Positions 23,253-33,699 of a DNA stretch of 36,753 nucleotides are shown here, one piece after another. Position 1 is the stretch's first letter. Each line of letters begins with the position of its first letter. This DNA is from Cylindrobasidium torrendii FP15055 ss-10 (taxonomy: Eukaryota; Basidiomycota; Agaricomycetes; Agaricales; Physalacriaceae), in the NCBI GenBank assembly GCA_000934385.1, contig KN880665.1, forward strand, positions 1 through 36,753. The letters are read 5' to 3'. The notes under the pieces are model-generated. The model searched no databases. It saw only the letters and a list, made by a program, of their open reading frames with translations, and was not told where the DNA came from. A program made the translations under genes and the position numbers.

Positions 23253-23647
23253 ATGAGAAGAAAACCATCAGGTGCGTCGTCTGCTAGCCTGCTAGCCACT
23301 TCGTACACAGCCGGCGGACTCGAGGACCGTAAAGCGCAGCGTACTGGATTCTGGGCCTACATGGCGAAGATTCTCTCTCATTCAATAGCTACCGGGGAGG
23401 TTGGACAGTAGGTGCGTCTCTCTCCTCCTCCCTCGCGACCTACATCCTGTGTCAGGCGCATCTGCCTTGGATATCCCTACGCTTGGATGTGGCATTCTCA
23501 TCCCCGCTCTATATATACCATGCAAACAACACTTTCCTGGTACCTATGTATGTTTACTGACTTTGTCGTCTTACTTGCAGTAAATATCCAAAGCCCAGGC
23601 CAAGACCCCAGACAAAACCGGAGCGAGGGGTTCGAGCAAACGTGTGA
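23253..23647 (+). CDS. Small spliced ORF of the duplicated segment, left copy
   Basis: Joining 23253-23271, 23311-23407 and 23581-23647 gives 60 codons. Exon 1 encodes only MRRKPS plus one base. Intron 1 (GTGCGTCG..TACACAG) is nearly the same sequence as in the right copy. Exon 2 (GLEDRKAQRTGFWAYMAKIL) shares no evident residues with exon 2 of the right copy. Exon 3 is Pro/Arg/Lys-rich (KYPKPRPRPQTKP) and resembles PKLKPRTRTRVE of the right copy. The exon 2 donor needs the GTAGGT at 23408, the same donor type used by NLR exon 9. A short first exon ending in phase 1 recalls the NLR start, so this may be a cut-off NLR N-terminus. Function unknown; coding status uncertain. Confidence 0.35.
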
Positions 23648-24585
23648 CGAGTGGTAATTCTAGGCTACTACTCAGTGGGGACGAAACGCACCTGGCAAGC
23701 ACCTCTACAGTCTACCCTCCTTCTCCTCGGCGCGAATGTCCCTCCTTCCTTAACATCTGGATCGGGTACTATGCTTGAGAATTTGGCCCAGGCAATAATT
23801 TCGAATGTGTTACGACTCTGAGGAGGCCATGAAGGGTGAACTTCGAACTTGGCCTTTGAATCGTTGTGGATCATTCATCGCTCAAGCACCCACGCGAAAT
23901 GCGATTTATGGGAGCGTGGCCTGCCCGCGATGTTTTTGTGGCCTGTTCTCTCCCTTCGCGGCTGACAGATTCGTTCGAGGTGTGGATGTGTTTTATGGGC
24001 AGTGTGTGTCTCGCTCTCCGCCCAGTGGCCGAAAAGGGTAGATATTGACCTATATTGACATTATTGCTGTAGTTCCCAACTCAACGTATCAACTCGAACA
24101 CTCGCAGGCGCAATGAAGACATGCCGCCGTTTTGTGTTGGTGCAATACACTTATCATTTTGGGCACTTTGGGCACTGGGACTCGTGTGCGCACCTGGGCA
24201 CAAGTTCATTGGGTTACGGGAGGTGCTCAGTGTAACGAACAGTCATGGATAAAATGGCAGTTGTATGTACAGAACATACATTACGAGAAAGCGAGAGGGC
24301 TTGCTCTAATATTACAGGTTTCCAACATTGCTGGAAATGGGATGTGATAGCTGGAAACAACGGGCAATCCAACTGTAAGTATATGCTGCGAGCTCGCCTG
24401 GCATGGAGCCTATTGCCTCGAGGGCTGTGAGGATGACAGGTGGAGTGCACACGGGGGAGAATGTTGAGTCTAACCCGCGCTGTGCGTTCCCACGCTTGCG
24501 TGAACGTTACTTTCTGACCACCGTCATTGATTCCAACTTACAACGCTTTACAATCATACCCAGCCCTGAAATTTTCTCTTCCACC
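23648..24585. other. NLR upstream region
   Basis: No supported gene. The part 23875-24230 is closely matched by 32520-32880, including GGCTGACAGATTCGTTCGA and GGGTAGATATTGACCTATAT. Because it lies directly ahead of an intact NLR, it may contain the NLR promoter. The right duplicate carries the same sequence with no NLR behind it. Confidence 0.4.
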
Positions 24586-27500
24586 ATGAAGTGGTTCAAG
24601 AAATTCAACAAGTTCAAGAAACTGCTGTCTAAATTCCGCCGAAAGAAAGGCAAAAAACTGGGACGCGCGAGAAGCACGTCGCCGTCGCAGGATAGCATGG
24701 GAGCACCGATAGCGCTGGTAGACGTCGGTATGGGTAGCATGGGGGCCAATGTTCACGGTGCGCGTCCCTGAATACTACATCGCCGCTGTCTACTTGGCTG
24801 ACCCGACTCCTTCAGTCGAGCGGGAGAATATCCGCGTCAACTCCATTGCTGCGCGTACGAATAACTTGGGCGCTGGTGGACCAGGAGGTGTGTTACGGTG
24901 CTTCCTCCCATTGTTGACCGCTAACCGCGCGCTGCTATAGCTGCACCAACCGTGGATTCATCTATACCATGCGAGGCACTTGGAGATAACGAAATGCGTG
25001 GTGAGTATGCCGACCCCATCGTATTCCCCTCCTAACCGCCGCCCACAACAGCAACGTTGCCGCGCAATATTGGGCGAAGCGAAAGTGGTAGTGGAGCAGG
25101 AGCGCCGCCGCCGACTGAAGGCGCCGTCGTTGAGCAGTCTACCATTGAAGGTATGCTGTTCATAGCTGTATGTATTCTCGAACCTCACCGCCAACTACAG
25201 GAGCCGGCGACCCTTCTGCCGGAGGCGTAGTTCACGCTGTCGCTGCAGCCGCGCGGGATGTTATTCAGCCCCGACCACAGGAGGGTCCAGGCGCGCAAGC
25301 TACCGCCCTCGAACATGGTACAGCGCAATGTAGGCGCGTCGCGATATTCCCCAGCGATCCTGCTGACAGTGCGCTTGATTGTAGTGCCCTCGTCGGGTAT
25401 AGTCGAGCGTGCGCGTGAACAAGGACATGTAGACCTATCGCTGACCGGAGGCCAGCTTGTCGCTGGGACTGCCGGTGCTACAGGTACTCATCGTAGTTCT
25501 TGCGTGTCGTTTTTGAGCTAACCACCAGTAGTTGTCGATGGGACTAATCAAGCTGAAGTGACCGGGAGTGTTGACATCGGAGAGGAGCACAACGAAGGAA
25601 AGGATGCAGAGAAGCTTAACAAAGGTGTGTCGCTTGGTGGCCAGCCATCGCGATTTCCCACTGACCATGGTGCTATCTGAGTAGTGCCCTCACGCAAGGC
25701 TTTCTGGGATAAATTCCGGGCGAGGGCATGGTCGGGCCTCAAGCGCACAGCCCAGCTCGGTGAAGCAGCGAGCAAGGGTCATTTCCCGGCGGAACCCATA
25801 TTCGCCGTCATAGGCTTCTTCATCACATTCGCTGAGGTAACTTTGCGCTGCATGCTCATCGTAGCTTCGGAAACTGATGAATGTGCGCAGGAGATTGGGG
25901 AGACCAACACCCAGCTCGAAGAGGCAATGCAAGAGATCATTCGCGTCCTGGAAGACATCGACGAAGTCCTCAAAAATCAGGAAAATCACTCGCGAGGAGC
26001 GGTCAACGCCGTCGAGGTGCTCGTCAAGTAGGTGACACAACTATCACCAACACAACTCGTTCTCATGATTGGTCTAGGACACTGATTGAGCAACGCGAGA
26101 AGATGGGTAAAATTAAGGGCGATAAACGATGGCAGGAAATCGTCGACAAGGATGCCAGGGCCGCAGACGTCCAAGAGGCTACGTCGACAATCAAGACGGC
26201 GGTTCAGAGACTCCAGGTGCGTATTACGAATTCGAGTTCACTCGGACATCGTACTCAGTATTGTCTAGTATATGATCCTTCTTGGTATCGACCGTACGAC
26301 CACGGACCTCAAACATGCTCTAGCGGTACGTTCAGCCTTTCTTTGATACAAACCGACTCGCTCAATGGGCGCAGGAGCTTCTACGGACTGTACAGTGGCC
26401 ATGCATCGACGAAGCGTCCTTCCAGAACAGTGCGCACACCGACTGCACTCCCGAAACACGCACGTCGGCTATCGCTCAAATCCGCAACTGGGTTTATGAC
26501 TTGCGACCCGAATGCGCACCAATCTTCTGGCTCGCCGGCCCCGCGGGTATGGGAAAGTCGACCATCATGCGCACGATCTGTACCAGCTTGGACGGTGACG
26601 ACCCGAATCCATTGGCCGCGTCGTTCTTCTGCTCGCGGCAGTCCGAGTCATGCAAGAACCTCAAGAATGTCGTCCCAACGTTGGTCACGATGCTTGCCCG
26701 GGAGTCGCGTTGGTTCTTCCTGGCGCTGCGGACGGCTCGGACCAACCGTGTCCTCTCTCATCCGGACAAGCAGATGGAGGATATCCTGTTTGCACCCTGG
26801 CGGGAGGCAGCACAACCTAATCGGCATGTGCCGCTTGTTGTTGTTGTGGATGCCTTGGATGAGTTGGATGGAGATGGGGGAGCAGTGTTTCTGGGCCGTC
26901 TCATGACGGGGGTCACCAAGCATGGCTTGAAGGGCATCAAATTCTTGGTGGCCAGTCGGGAGGAGCCCGCAATTGTGCAACTTTGCCAATCACTCGGACC
27001 CGAGGCTGTCATCCGTCTTCAGGACATCCCGGGTACAAGGGATGATATCTTCCGCTTTCTACAGACCAAAGCGCCCAATGTGCCACAGGATCTTCTCAAC
27101 ACTGTGGCTGCCCAAGCAGACAACCTGTTTGTTTATGCTGCCACATTTGCCCGATATGCTTTACATCCGAGTCATGCCCGAGCTGAGCAAGAAAAGCTTC
27201 TGGCCAGTTTGGCTACTCCTGTTGGAGCGGATAACACATCTGCATTCTCATTTCTGGACAGGCTGTATGCCACACTTCTCAGGAATGCTATCAATCAACC
27301 AGCACCTCTATTTCGGCGGCAACGTCTCCACCTGCTCTATGTGATCCTGGTTCTCTCTCCAGTCTCTGTGACAACCATCTCAGTTCTTACCAACACCGAT
27401 GAAGAGATCGTCCGGTCTTTGGTTGATGCACTTCATAGTGTGCTATTCCTGAAGAAGAACCAGATTAAAGCATATCACAAATCCCTGCTTGATTATCTGT

Positions 27501-28657
27501 GCAATGTAGGCCGCTCCTCTGGGATGATTCAGAAGATTTTGGGGGCCGAAGCCCAGACCTTTGAAGAAAGGATTGCCCCGCTCACAGAGTATGCAACCAA
27601 CACCCAGATATCCAGTAATCTGTTTGTCTCCCCAGTGTTCTTCCGACAGTTTGCCAGCGCAGTCACACAAGGAGAGACTACTGGACAATCACTAGATGCC
27701 CTGGGGTCGCGACTTCTACAACATGGAAGGTCACTGTATGCGGAATACCACAACGTTATTCATAGCTCTGCCACTTTACTCAAGGACTCTGTGTTTTGTC
27801 TGCGCTTTTCTGTCTCACTTTCTTCATCATCCGAGGATTCCTCTGACTATGCAGAGAGGCTTGATGCCCTTGCGTCATCACTTCATACTCTCTTCTATCG
27901 CTCAGGAGGCGGAGAATTGGATGAAGTCATTCGGATTCACCGTCAAATAGTTGACATGACCCCTAGTGATCATGCAGACTATGCACGGAGGCGCGGAAGT
28001 CTTGCATCATTTCTTGAGGAACGGGGCCGCAGGTCTAGTGGCGCTGTTGAAGATCTCGACGAAGCCATCCAGATTCGACGTGAAATACTTGACATGACTC
28101 CCAGCGGTCACCCAGACCATGCGCAGGGGCATGACAATCTTGCATCATCATTTTGGGGACGGTTTAACAAGACAGGCAATGTGGAAGACAGCGATAAATC
28201 CATTGAACTTCGCCGGCAAGGACTTGACATGACCCCCAGTGATCATCCAGACTGCCCATCGCGGCTTGTCACCCTTGGATTTGCACTCATGTCACGGTCT
28301 AAGCACTCCGGTGCTATTGGAGAACTTGACGAAGGCATCGAGCTTGCCCGTCAAGCACTTGCCATGACCCCCCGTGATGCAGCAATGCTTCTCTCCGTTG
28401 GAACGATACTTCTGAATCGGTTCGAACGCTCTGGTCACACTACAGACATCGATGGAGCCATCGCGCTTCTACGCCAAGCGGTTGACAGTGCCTCTGGTGA
28501 CAGTGACACGGCAACCCTTGTAGTGGTGCGTGGGCTCCTCGAAGCATCACTCCGGGCACGCTTCGAGCACTCAAACAACGAGAACGATCTCCAGGAAATT
28601 ACTGAAATGGAATCCCTCCGGTATGATTGGGTATCCAACGATACAGACTCGGAGTAG
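24586..28657 (+). CDS. NACHT-TPR NLR-like receptor
   Basis: A STAND-type ATPase, expected to act as a signalling switch in fungal non-self recognition (family knowledge). My model joins 24586-24757, 24816-24887, 24941-25000, 25052-25150, 25201-25317, 25385-25483, 25529-25624, 25685-25836, 25891-26027, 26078-26216, 26269-26325 and 26375-28657: 1160 codons, no frame break. The start ATG has a CCACC context. Residues 1-35 are strongly basic (MKWFKKFNKFKKLLSKF). Exons 2-7 are Gly/Ala/Ser-rich. Exons 8-11 are helical (KAFWDKFRARAWSGLKR; EEAMQEIIRVLEDIDEVL), like the NTD-to-NACHT linker of mushroom NLRs. Walker A is GPAGMGKST (455-463); Walker B LVVVVDALDE (554-563). TPR-like repeats of about 48 residues run from about 911 to the end. 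The 54-nt interval 25837-25890 is in frame and could be retained. Acceptors at 25370 and 25532 are in-frame alternatives. It looks intact. Confidence 0.85.
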
Positions 28658-28660
28658 ACA

Positions 28661-28709
28661 GTAAGTGCTGCTTTCGACATAATGCCTCATGCTGACCGGA
28701 AGATTGTAG
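28661..28709 (+). other. Candidate 3'-UTR intron of the NLR (49 nt)
   Basis: GTAAGTGCTG begins three bases after the NLR stop codon and GATTGTAG ends the 49-nt interval, with GCTGAC as branch site. Length, donor and acceptor agree with the copies after the other two NLR tails. Confidence 0.55.
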
Positions 28710-31180
28710 CATAATACTTCGAAGAGGACATGCCTGAAAGGTCTACTCTGTGGTGAACGAGAGTTTGTATTATCATGCGACTATATACGCACACTGTCAT
28801 ACATATTTTGTGCATAGAGCAGGCTTGAGAAGTCGATGAGGAAACCCCAAATGGGCAGTGTGAACAACAAGCCTTATTGCGCTACCAGTAAGTAAAGTAC
28901 GGCAACACTTAAATGACTCGTGAGCAGCGCCGGCGGCGGTATGGCATGGCCCATCGACCCAACACGAGCACCCAACGACCCTTAAGCGATGCATGCTATG
29001 GTTGTTCTCGTCATATGCCAAGCAGCAACGGCACGAGGAGCATAAGGTCATGTCGAGACGTACCAGAACACCAATTCTTGTCGAGTTTGAATATTTCGAG
29101 AACGAATCCAGTGCGCCATAGAGTAGGAAATGACCACCGGAGGATGTTTGTCTGGATGCAAATTGCCTGCGCCGTGCATCTGAGAAGGGAAGACGTCCAC
29201 CAAGGGCGATACGGTAGCCAAATCAGAGTGGGTCCATAGGCTGGCGTACAGCACGCCCGCCGGTACGGCGACGCGGAATGGACATGCATCGTATACATCG
29301 ACGTCGTCGTCCGGACAGCCAGCGACAAGAAGAATGGGATAGTCGGTGACTCGTGATGGCCAGAAACCAAGGTCGCGTCCTCGATCTCCCCTGCCGGATA
29401 TGAACTGTACGCCACTGCGCCCAGACTGCGCCTCCCGACGAGGAATTCAACGCCGGTCATCCCGCCCAAACATCCACCGAACATACGTCCACCCCCATGC
29501 TCGACTCCCGGTTATTGCACCTGCTGACCCCAAGGACCAGTGCATCCAACGACCCTCCTCACAAGCACCCATGTAGCGCGAAAAGGCGCGCCATACCAAG
29601 GATTGGGCCTATGTGACGATAAGTGACCCAATGTAACTATCTTCATCGGGTTCATACCATACTTTAATTCTCTCATTCGTCGTCCTCCTTGCGATCCCCT
29701 TCGGTCATTTGCCCTGGCACGAACAACACACTGGGTATTCTCCCACTATACGCATCCAGTCAGCGAAGCGTTTCGGCACGTAGATTGAAACACACCATCA
29801 TCTTTCACTACCTTTGCTCGCTTGACCATCTGATGCTTCTGCAATGGCACAAACGCCGACTCTTTACAACCTTATCCACCTAGACAGGCGCGGCCTCAAC
29901 ATCCCTCACATCCACCCTTCTCGCCTCCCCAGCCCATCCCGACGAACTCTTCAACAGGTTCGAACGGCCGCTTTCCTCAGCGCTGCGGCCGGCTTTCTGT
30001 GCACACCGAAGCGTGACCCAAAGTGGCTTGGAGAGCCGGTAAGGATACTTGACGTCCCAAGGCTCGCCGCCGTTCCTCGCGTCAGGCGAGATGAGTCTAA
30101 GTAGAACACATCCCCCGCTCAGTCACGACTTCGGCATGTCATCGAAGCTACCACTGTGGACTAGACGAAGCAATACCCTACAACGCGGTCAGCGACTCAG
30201 GTTAGAAGGAGACAGATAAGAAACGCTGACCAGAGACCACCCAGGTATCACATCACTCGGCACAATCCCATGTTGAACACGCATCTCATCATCTGCCCGC
30301 CTCGACTACACACACGGACCCTCATAGCTTCGGCTCCCGCTCAGCGCATATCTCGTTCTGCGACACTTGCTGCATGTCGTGTTGAATTTGTGCACAAGCC
30401 CAGTCAGAACTTGACGCCGACTTTGAAATGGAGAGGGCAATGGCGATTGCGGTAGGCCCAGTAATCGCGACTGATGCATGCGCTGTGATATTGGCGGCAC
30501 CCCATCGACGTTCCCGCGAGCAATCACCTACACGGCTTGAAGACCACGTTGAGGACCCTCCAGGAAGTCGCACAGACCGTTCGATGTTCGGGAGACGTGT
30601 AACGACGCCCGGGGAGCCAACTACTCATCCGACTACCCAGAAGTCTATCTCGAATGTGTTAGTGAAGTCGAGGGAACTGGTGGACTAACACGCACCTTCA
30701 TACGCTACTGGCGTCTCGACGTGACCATGCCCACGCACCTCATGTGCCCATTCGTCTCTGGGGCGATTTGTGTTGGAGAGGCAGGGCAGGAAGACACGAA
30801 GGAGTATGCAGAGGTTGCGCGCGGCGTCCTAGTAGGGTCTACTCGTAGTTTGCTCGATGACTGCTGGCCGGGATGGTATCGCAGCGGTTGGGAGGTGTCC
30901 GCTTCTGAGCGTCGCTGGAGGGTTGGACGTTCGTGTATGGCGATGTACGCGTCGAGGTGTGATACTGGTGGTCATGTACGTCCCAAGAGGTGTCGGAGTC
31001 GAGCCGTATGTGTAGGGTATCGCGCTTGTGTGGGTAATAAGTATGTATACCGCGAAGGGAGTTGTTGGCGGGCCTTAAGGCCTAAGGTTCCATACGGGCA
31101 ACTTCGAACAGCTGTCCAGCGGAATTTGAGCTGCCGCTGGGGGTCTCGAGTCGGCCAGTTGCTCGCGTTGAACTGGAACA
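28710..31180 (-). pseudogene. Family X unit, copy 8 (tail-to-tail with the NLR)
   Basis: Downstream of the NLR on the opposite strand. The last block is open for 157 codons at 29011-29484 and contains EIEDATLVSGHHES, PFFLSLAVRTTT and LDKNWC, matching VIEDSILVSGHHES, PFFLSTVVWTTT and LDKDWC of copy 9. A CTACATGGGTGCTTGTGAGG junction near 29570 matches copies 1 and 9. Earlier blocks are found near 29600-30450 and the exon 2/3 junction near 30650-30700. The 5' end overlaps the right copy of the segmental duplication (30650 onward). Frame breaks between blocks suggest a pseudogene. The distance from the NLR stop to GHHES is about 0.7 kb, as in the other two NLR/X pairs. Confidence 0.45.
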
Positions 31181-32890
31181 ACGAGCGTTTCGTACATCCC
31201 CATTGGTTATGAATCCATGCGCGATGATGTTCTGTCCATAGTCGAAAGTCAGGTCCAAGTTGTTCGATCGCGTTTCGCTTGGTCCTGGACCACCATGATC
31301 ATCATCTTGTTCTTGCCCCCGCGCGCATAGAATGAAGAATTCGGATATTCAAACATCGAAAGACGGGCTCTCAACTATGAACCATCATGTATTGCGCCGG
31401 AAACCAATGGCGCACCACTGCAGATTAACTCGGCACTGGCAGGCGCGATTGCGGACAACGCTTCATGCTACTTATTACTCGTCCTCTGTCTGGCCTCACG
31501 GACAACGAGCAGAGGCCCGATGGAAACCCACTTGGGATGTGTAGATGAGAAGGAAACCATCAGGTGTGTCGTCTGCTAGCCTGCTAGCCACTTCTGACGA
31601 CACTATAGATGTAGTCAATGGACTTGGGAAAGCATGCCATGTTGGATTTCGTGGACACTTTTCTTCATTCCACAACTCCCACTCGTATCATCAAGACAGC
31701 GAAGGATACTTCGCAGGTGCATTCTTTGCGCTGCACACCACGTTCCGTATCATAGCGTCTACTTTGGATATCCCTACGCTTGGGTGGGGTTTCTCCTGCC
31801 GCTCTGTCCTATGCCAGGATGCTTACTGCCTCAAAGTCCTAGGCCCAAAGCTCAAGCCGAGAACACGAACGCGGGTGGAAGCATCTTGGCTACGACGACT
31901 TGGATCCAATCTTCCCGGCTCCTCAACGTCAACATCTGGAACGGAACTACGGTTGGGACATGGCCAGCTTACTTCGGATCCGGGGATGACTGCGATGCCA
32001 AGAACGGTCGACGAGACTCGTGGGAAAGTAGTCCAGAAGAATCGGTTGTAGTTTTGAGGACAATACTGAATTGTAGATGCGGTGAGCAATCCTTTTGCCT
32101 TTACCTACTTCGATTTCGCCGCTAGTATCTTTTCTCGATGAAAGATCATGTTTGTTCTTCATCATTGTTGACTGGGATTCGCGCATGTCTGTCCATATCT
32201 AGCTCCTTTCCTTGTTCCTTGTAGCCCCAGAACAGACGCTCATGAAAGTTGGAACTGGCATACGGGGGTCCTCACTCTGCAGAGTACCGCTGGCAAGGAC
32301 GTGTTGGGCTGCGACTCCATCTTTCGAGCTCAGGAAGGACGACGAGGCCAAGAAGATGTAGTCCTTTCAGAGGCGCCTGGCGAGGACGTGATGCTTGGGT
32401 TACCGTCGATAGCAAGAAAGTCGTGTCTCCATTCCTTACCGCTGCCCCTCCCTTGCCTGTACTGACCTTGACCACAGTCAGCACGACTGTACAATCAGTG
32501 TCGTCGATGGCCTTGGATCGTCGTGGGACCCACGCGAAATGTGACTTACAGGAGCGCAGCCTGCATCGGAAAGCCCGCGATGTTTTTATGGCTTGCTCTC
32601 TCCTTCGCGGCTGACAGATTCGTTCGATGTGCGGATGTGTTTTATGAGCAGTGTGCGTCTCGCTCTCCGCCCTCTTTGTCGAGTGGCCGAGAGTGGCCGA
32701 AAAGGGTAGATATTGACCTATATTGACATTGCTGTAGTTCCCAACGTATCAATCAACTCGAAACACTCGCAGGCGCAATGAAGACATGCCACCGTTTTGT
32801 GTTGGTGCCATACACCTATCATTACGGGCACGTTTATTGCACTAGGACTCGTGCGCACCTGGGCACAAGCACAAACGCAGAATGGAGAAG
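30650..32890. repeat. Segmental duplication, right copy (partner 22440-24230)
   Basis: Same order and strand as the left copy. It contains a palindromic GGCCTTAAGGCC at about 31072 where the left copy has GGGCGTTAAGGCC. It is longer by about 350 bp between the small ORF exon 1 and the shared block at 32520. No NLR follows; recognisable matching fades after about 32890. Confidence 0.85.
31545..32051 (+). CDS. Small spliced ORF of the duplicated segment, right copy
   Basis: Joining 31545-31563, 31609-31716 and 31837-32051 gives 113 open codons. Exon 1 is MRRKPS plus one base, as in the left copy. Intron 1 has a TTCTGACGACACTATAG end with a clear branch site. Exon 2 (DVVNGLGKACHVGFRGHFSS) is a symmetric phase-1 exon of 108 nt with no evident likeness to the left copy. 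Exon 3 starts VLGPKLKPRTRTRVEASWLR, related to the basic exon 3 of the left copy, and is longer. A 49-nt GTAGTC..TTGTAG interval near its end could be an intron extending the frame past 32223. I do not recognise the protein; it may be an NLR-type N-terminus that lost its gene body. Confidence 0.4.
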   Translation: MRRKPSGVSSASLLATSDDTIDVVNGLGKACHVGFRGHFSSFHNSHSYHQDSEGYFAGAFFALHTTFRIIASTLDIPTLGWGFSCRSVLCQDAYCLKVLGPKLKPRTRTRVEASWLRRLGSNLPGSSTSTSGTELRLGHGQLTSDPGMTAMPRTVDETRGKVVQKNRL

Positions 32891-33479
32891 ACAGAGCTTG
32901 ATTCGATCTTCAAACCATGTACCAGAGTGCGTTCTATGTCTGTTTCCCTGCTTCCAATATTTCCTGGCAAATGTTGATAGTTGATAGTTCGTATTCGTGC
33001 AGTATTCGTGCACGTCAATTCTCCGTCTTTGATCTCACGTTTCAGCAAACACGGGCAGCACAAAGAACCAGCAGGAGAGGTTGTCGCGTGACATACTTCA
33101 GACGAGAATGTCGTCTGTTTGTATCATTATGTGCGGCGTACAGCCCTTTGAGCAGTAGCACCGAGGGCTCTGGGAAGGTGCGTTTTCCACCTAGATCATC
33201 CTCCGAATGCTCACATGTCTTCTGTATCACCTTCACGACTCTGGCTGGTCGGGTAGGGATGAAGTCGAAGGTGGGCGTTTCATGAGGCGTCCGTAGACAT
33301 AGTAGTACGACCGAGTTGGCTACAACATTAAAGCTCAGTTCCTTTACCTTCAGTGTCCACTCGCATATTCTCATCTTCGAAATTTCTCAAACCCCCCACC
33401 CGACGCCCCATGAGAAGAGAGAAGTTAATTGATTCGGGCACGTCCAAGGGTTGTCGTTTTCCCTTGTCCGCGCTCAACC
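32890..33479. other. Single-copy-looking stretch without a recognised gene
   Basis: Open frames of 110 codons (minus, 33042-33374) and 122 codons (plus, 32917-33285) overlap each other; neither shows a motif, a splice pattern or a second copy in the window. I cannot support either as a gene. Confidence 0.4.
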
Positions 33480-33625
33480 GGATAATAAGCCTAATGGACG
33501 GAACGCTCCCCCTGTAGGACGTGCAAGAACAAGTTCCATGGGGGGTGTTTGTATAACTATAAGTGGTTTCATACGACCATTTCGAGGAGCAATTGGTAAC
33601 ATTGCAGACTCAACTTATTTTGCAA
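33480..33625 (+). pseudogene. Fragment of the last LTN1 exon (RING) and its 3' flank
   Basis: From 33480 the sequence follows LTN1 from 21722: GATAATAAGCCTAATGGACG against GATAATAAGCCTGATGGACG, then CGTGCAAGAACAAGTTCCAT and TAAGTGGTTTCATACGA. A deletion of about 13 bp removes the bases coding the third zinc-ligand cysteine region, and a 6-bp insertion lies near 33555. After about 33590 it jumps to the sequence matching 22188 (GTAACATTGCAGACTC), so about 340 bp including the final CPLC motif is missing. It cannot encode a RING. Confidence 0.85.
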
Positions 33626-33699
33626 TTTGAGCACGGCAACGAAACGTACATGAACGCTAGATAATCATGATGCTCGATGCACATTTGATCCCGCTCATT

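Larger units (their letters stand above)
22440..24230. repeat. Segmental duplication, left copy (partner 30650-32890)
   Basis: The two segments share long blocks in the same order and orientation. Examples are GTATACCGCGAAGGGAGTTG (22740; 31045), ATGAACCATCATGTATTGCG (23076; 31377), the small spliced ORF (23253; 31545), and GGGTAGATATTGACCTATAT near 24036 and 32704. The copies differ by many one-base gaps and by an unequal middle part (23311-23875 against 31609-32520). The left copy ends about 350 bp before the NLR start codon. Confidence 0.85.

Noticed and set aside
27529..27753. Minus-strand open frames opposite the NLR exon 12
   Set aside because: They are antisense to an intact NACHT-TPR coding exon and have no independent support.
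33042..33374. Minus-strand 110-codon open frame
   Set aside because: It overlaps an equally long plus-strand frame, has no motif and no second copy; most likely chance.
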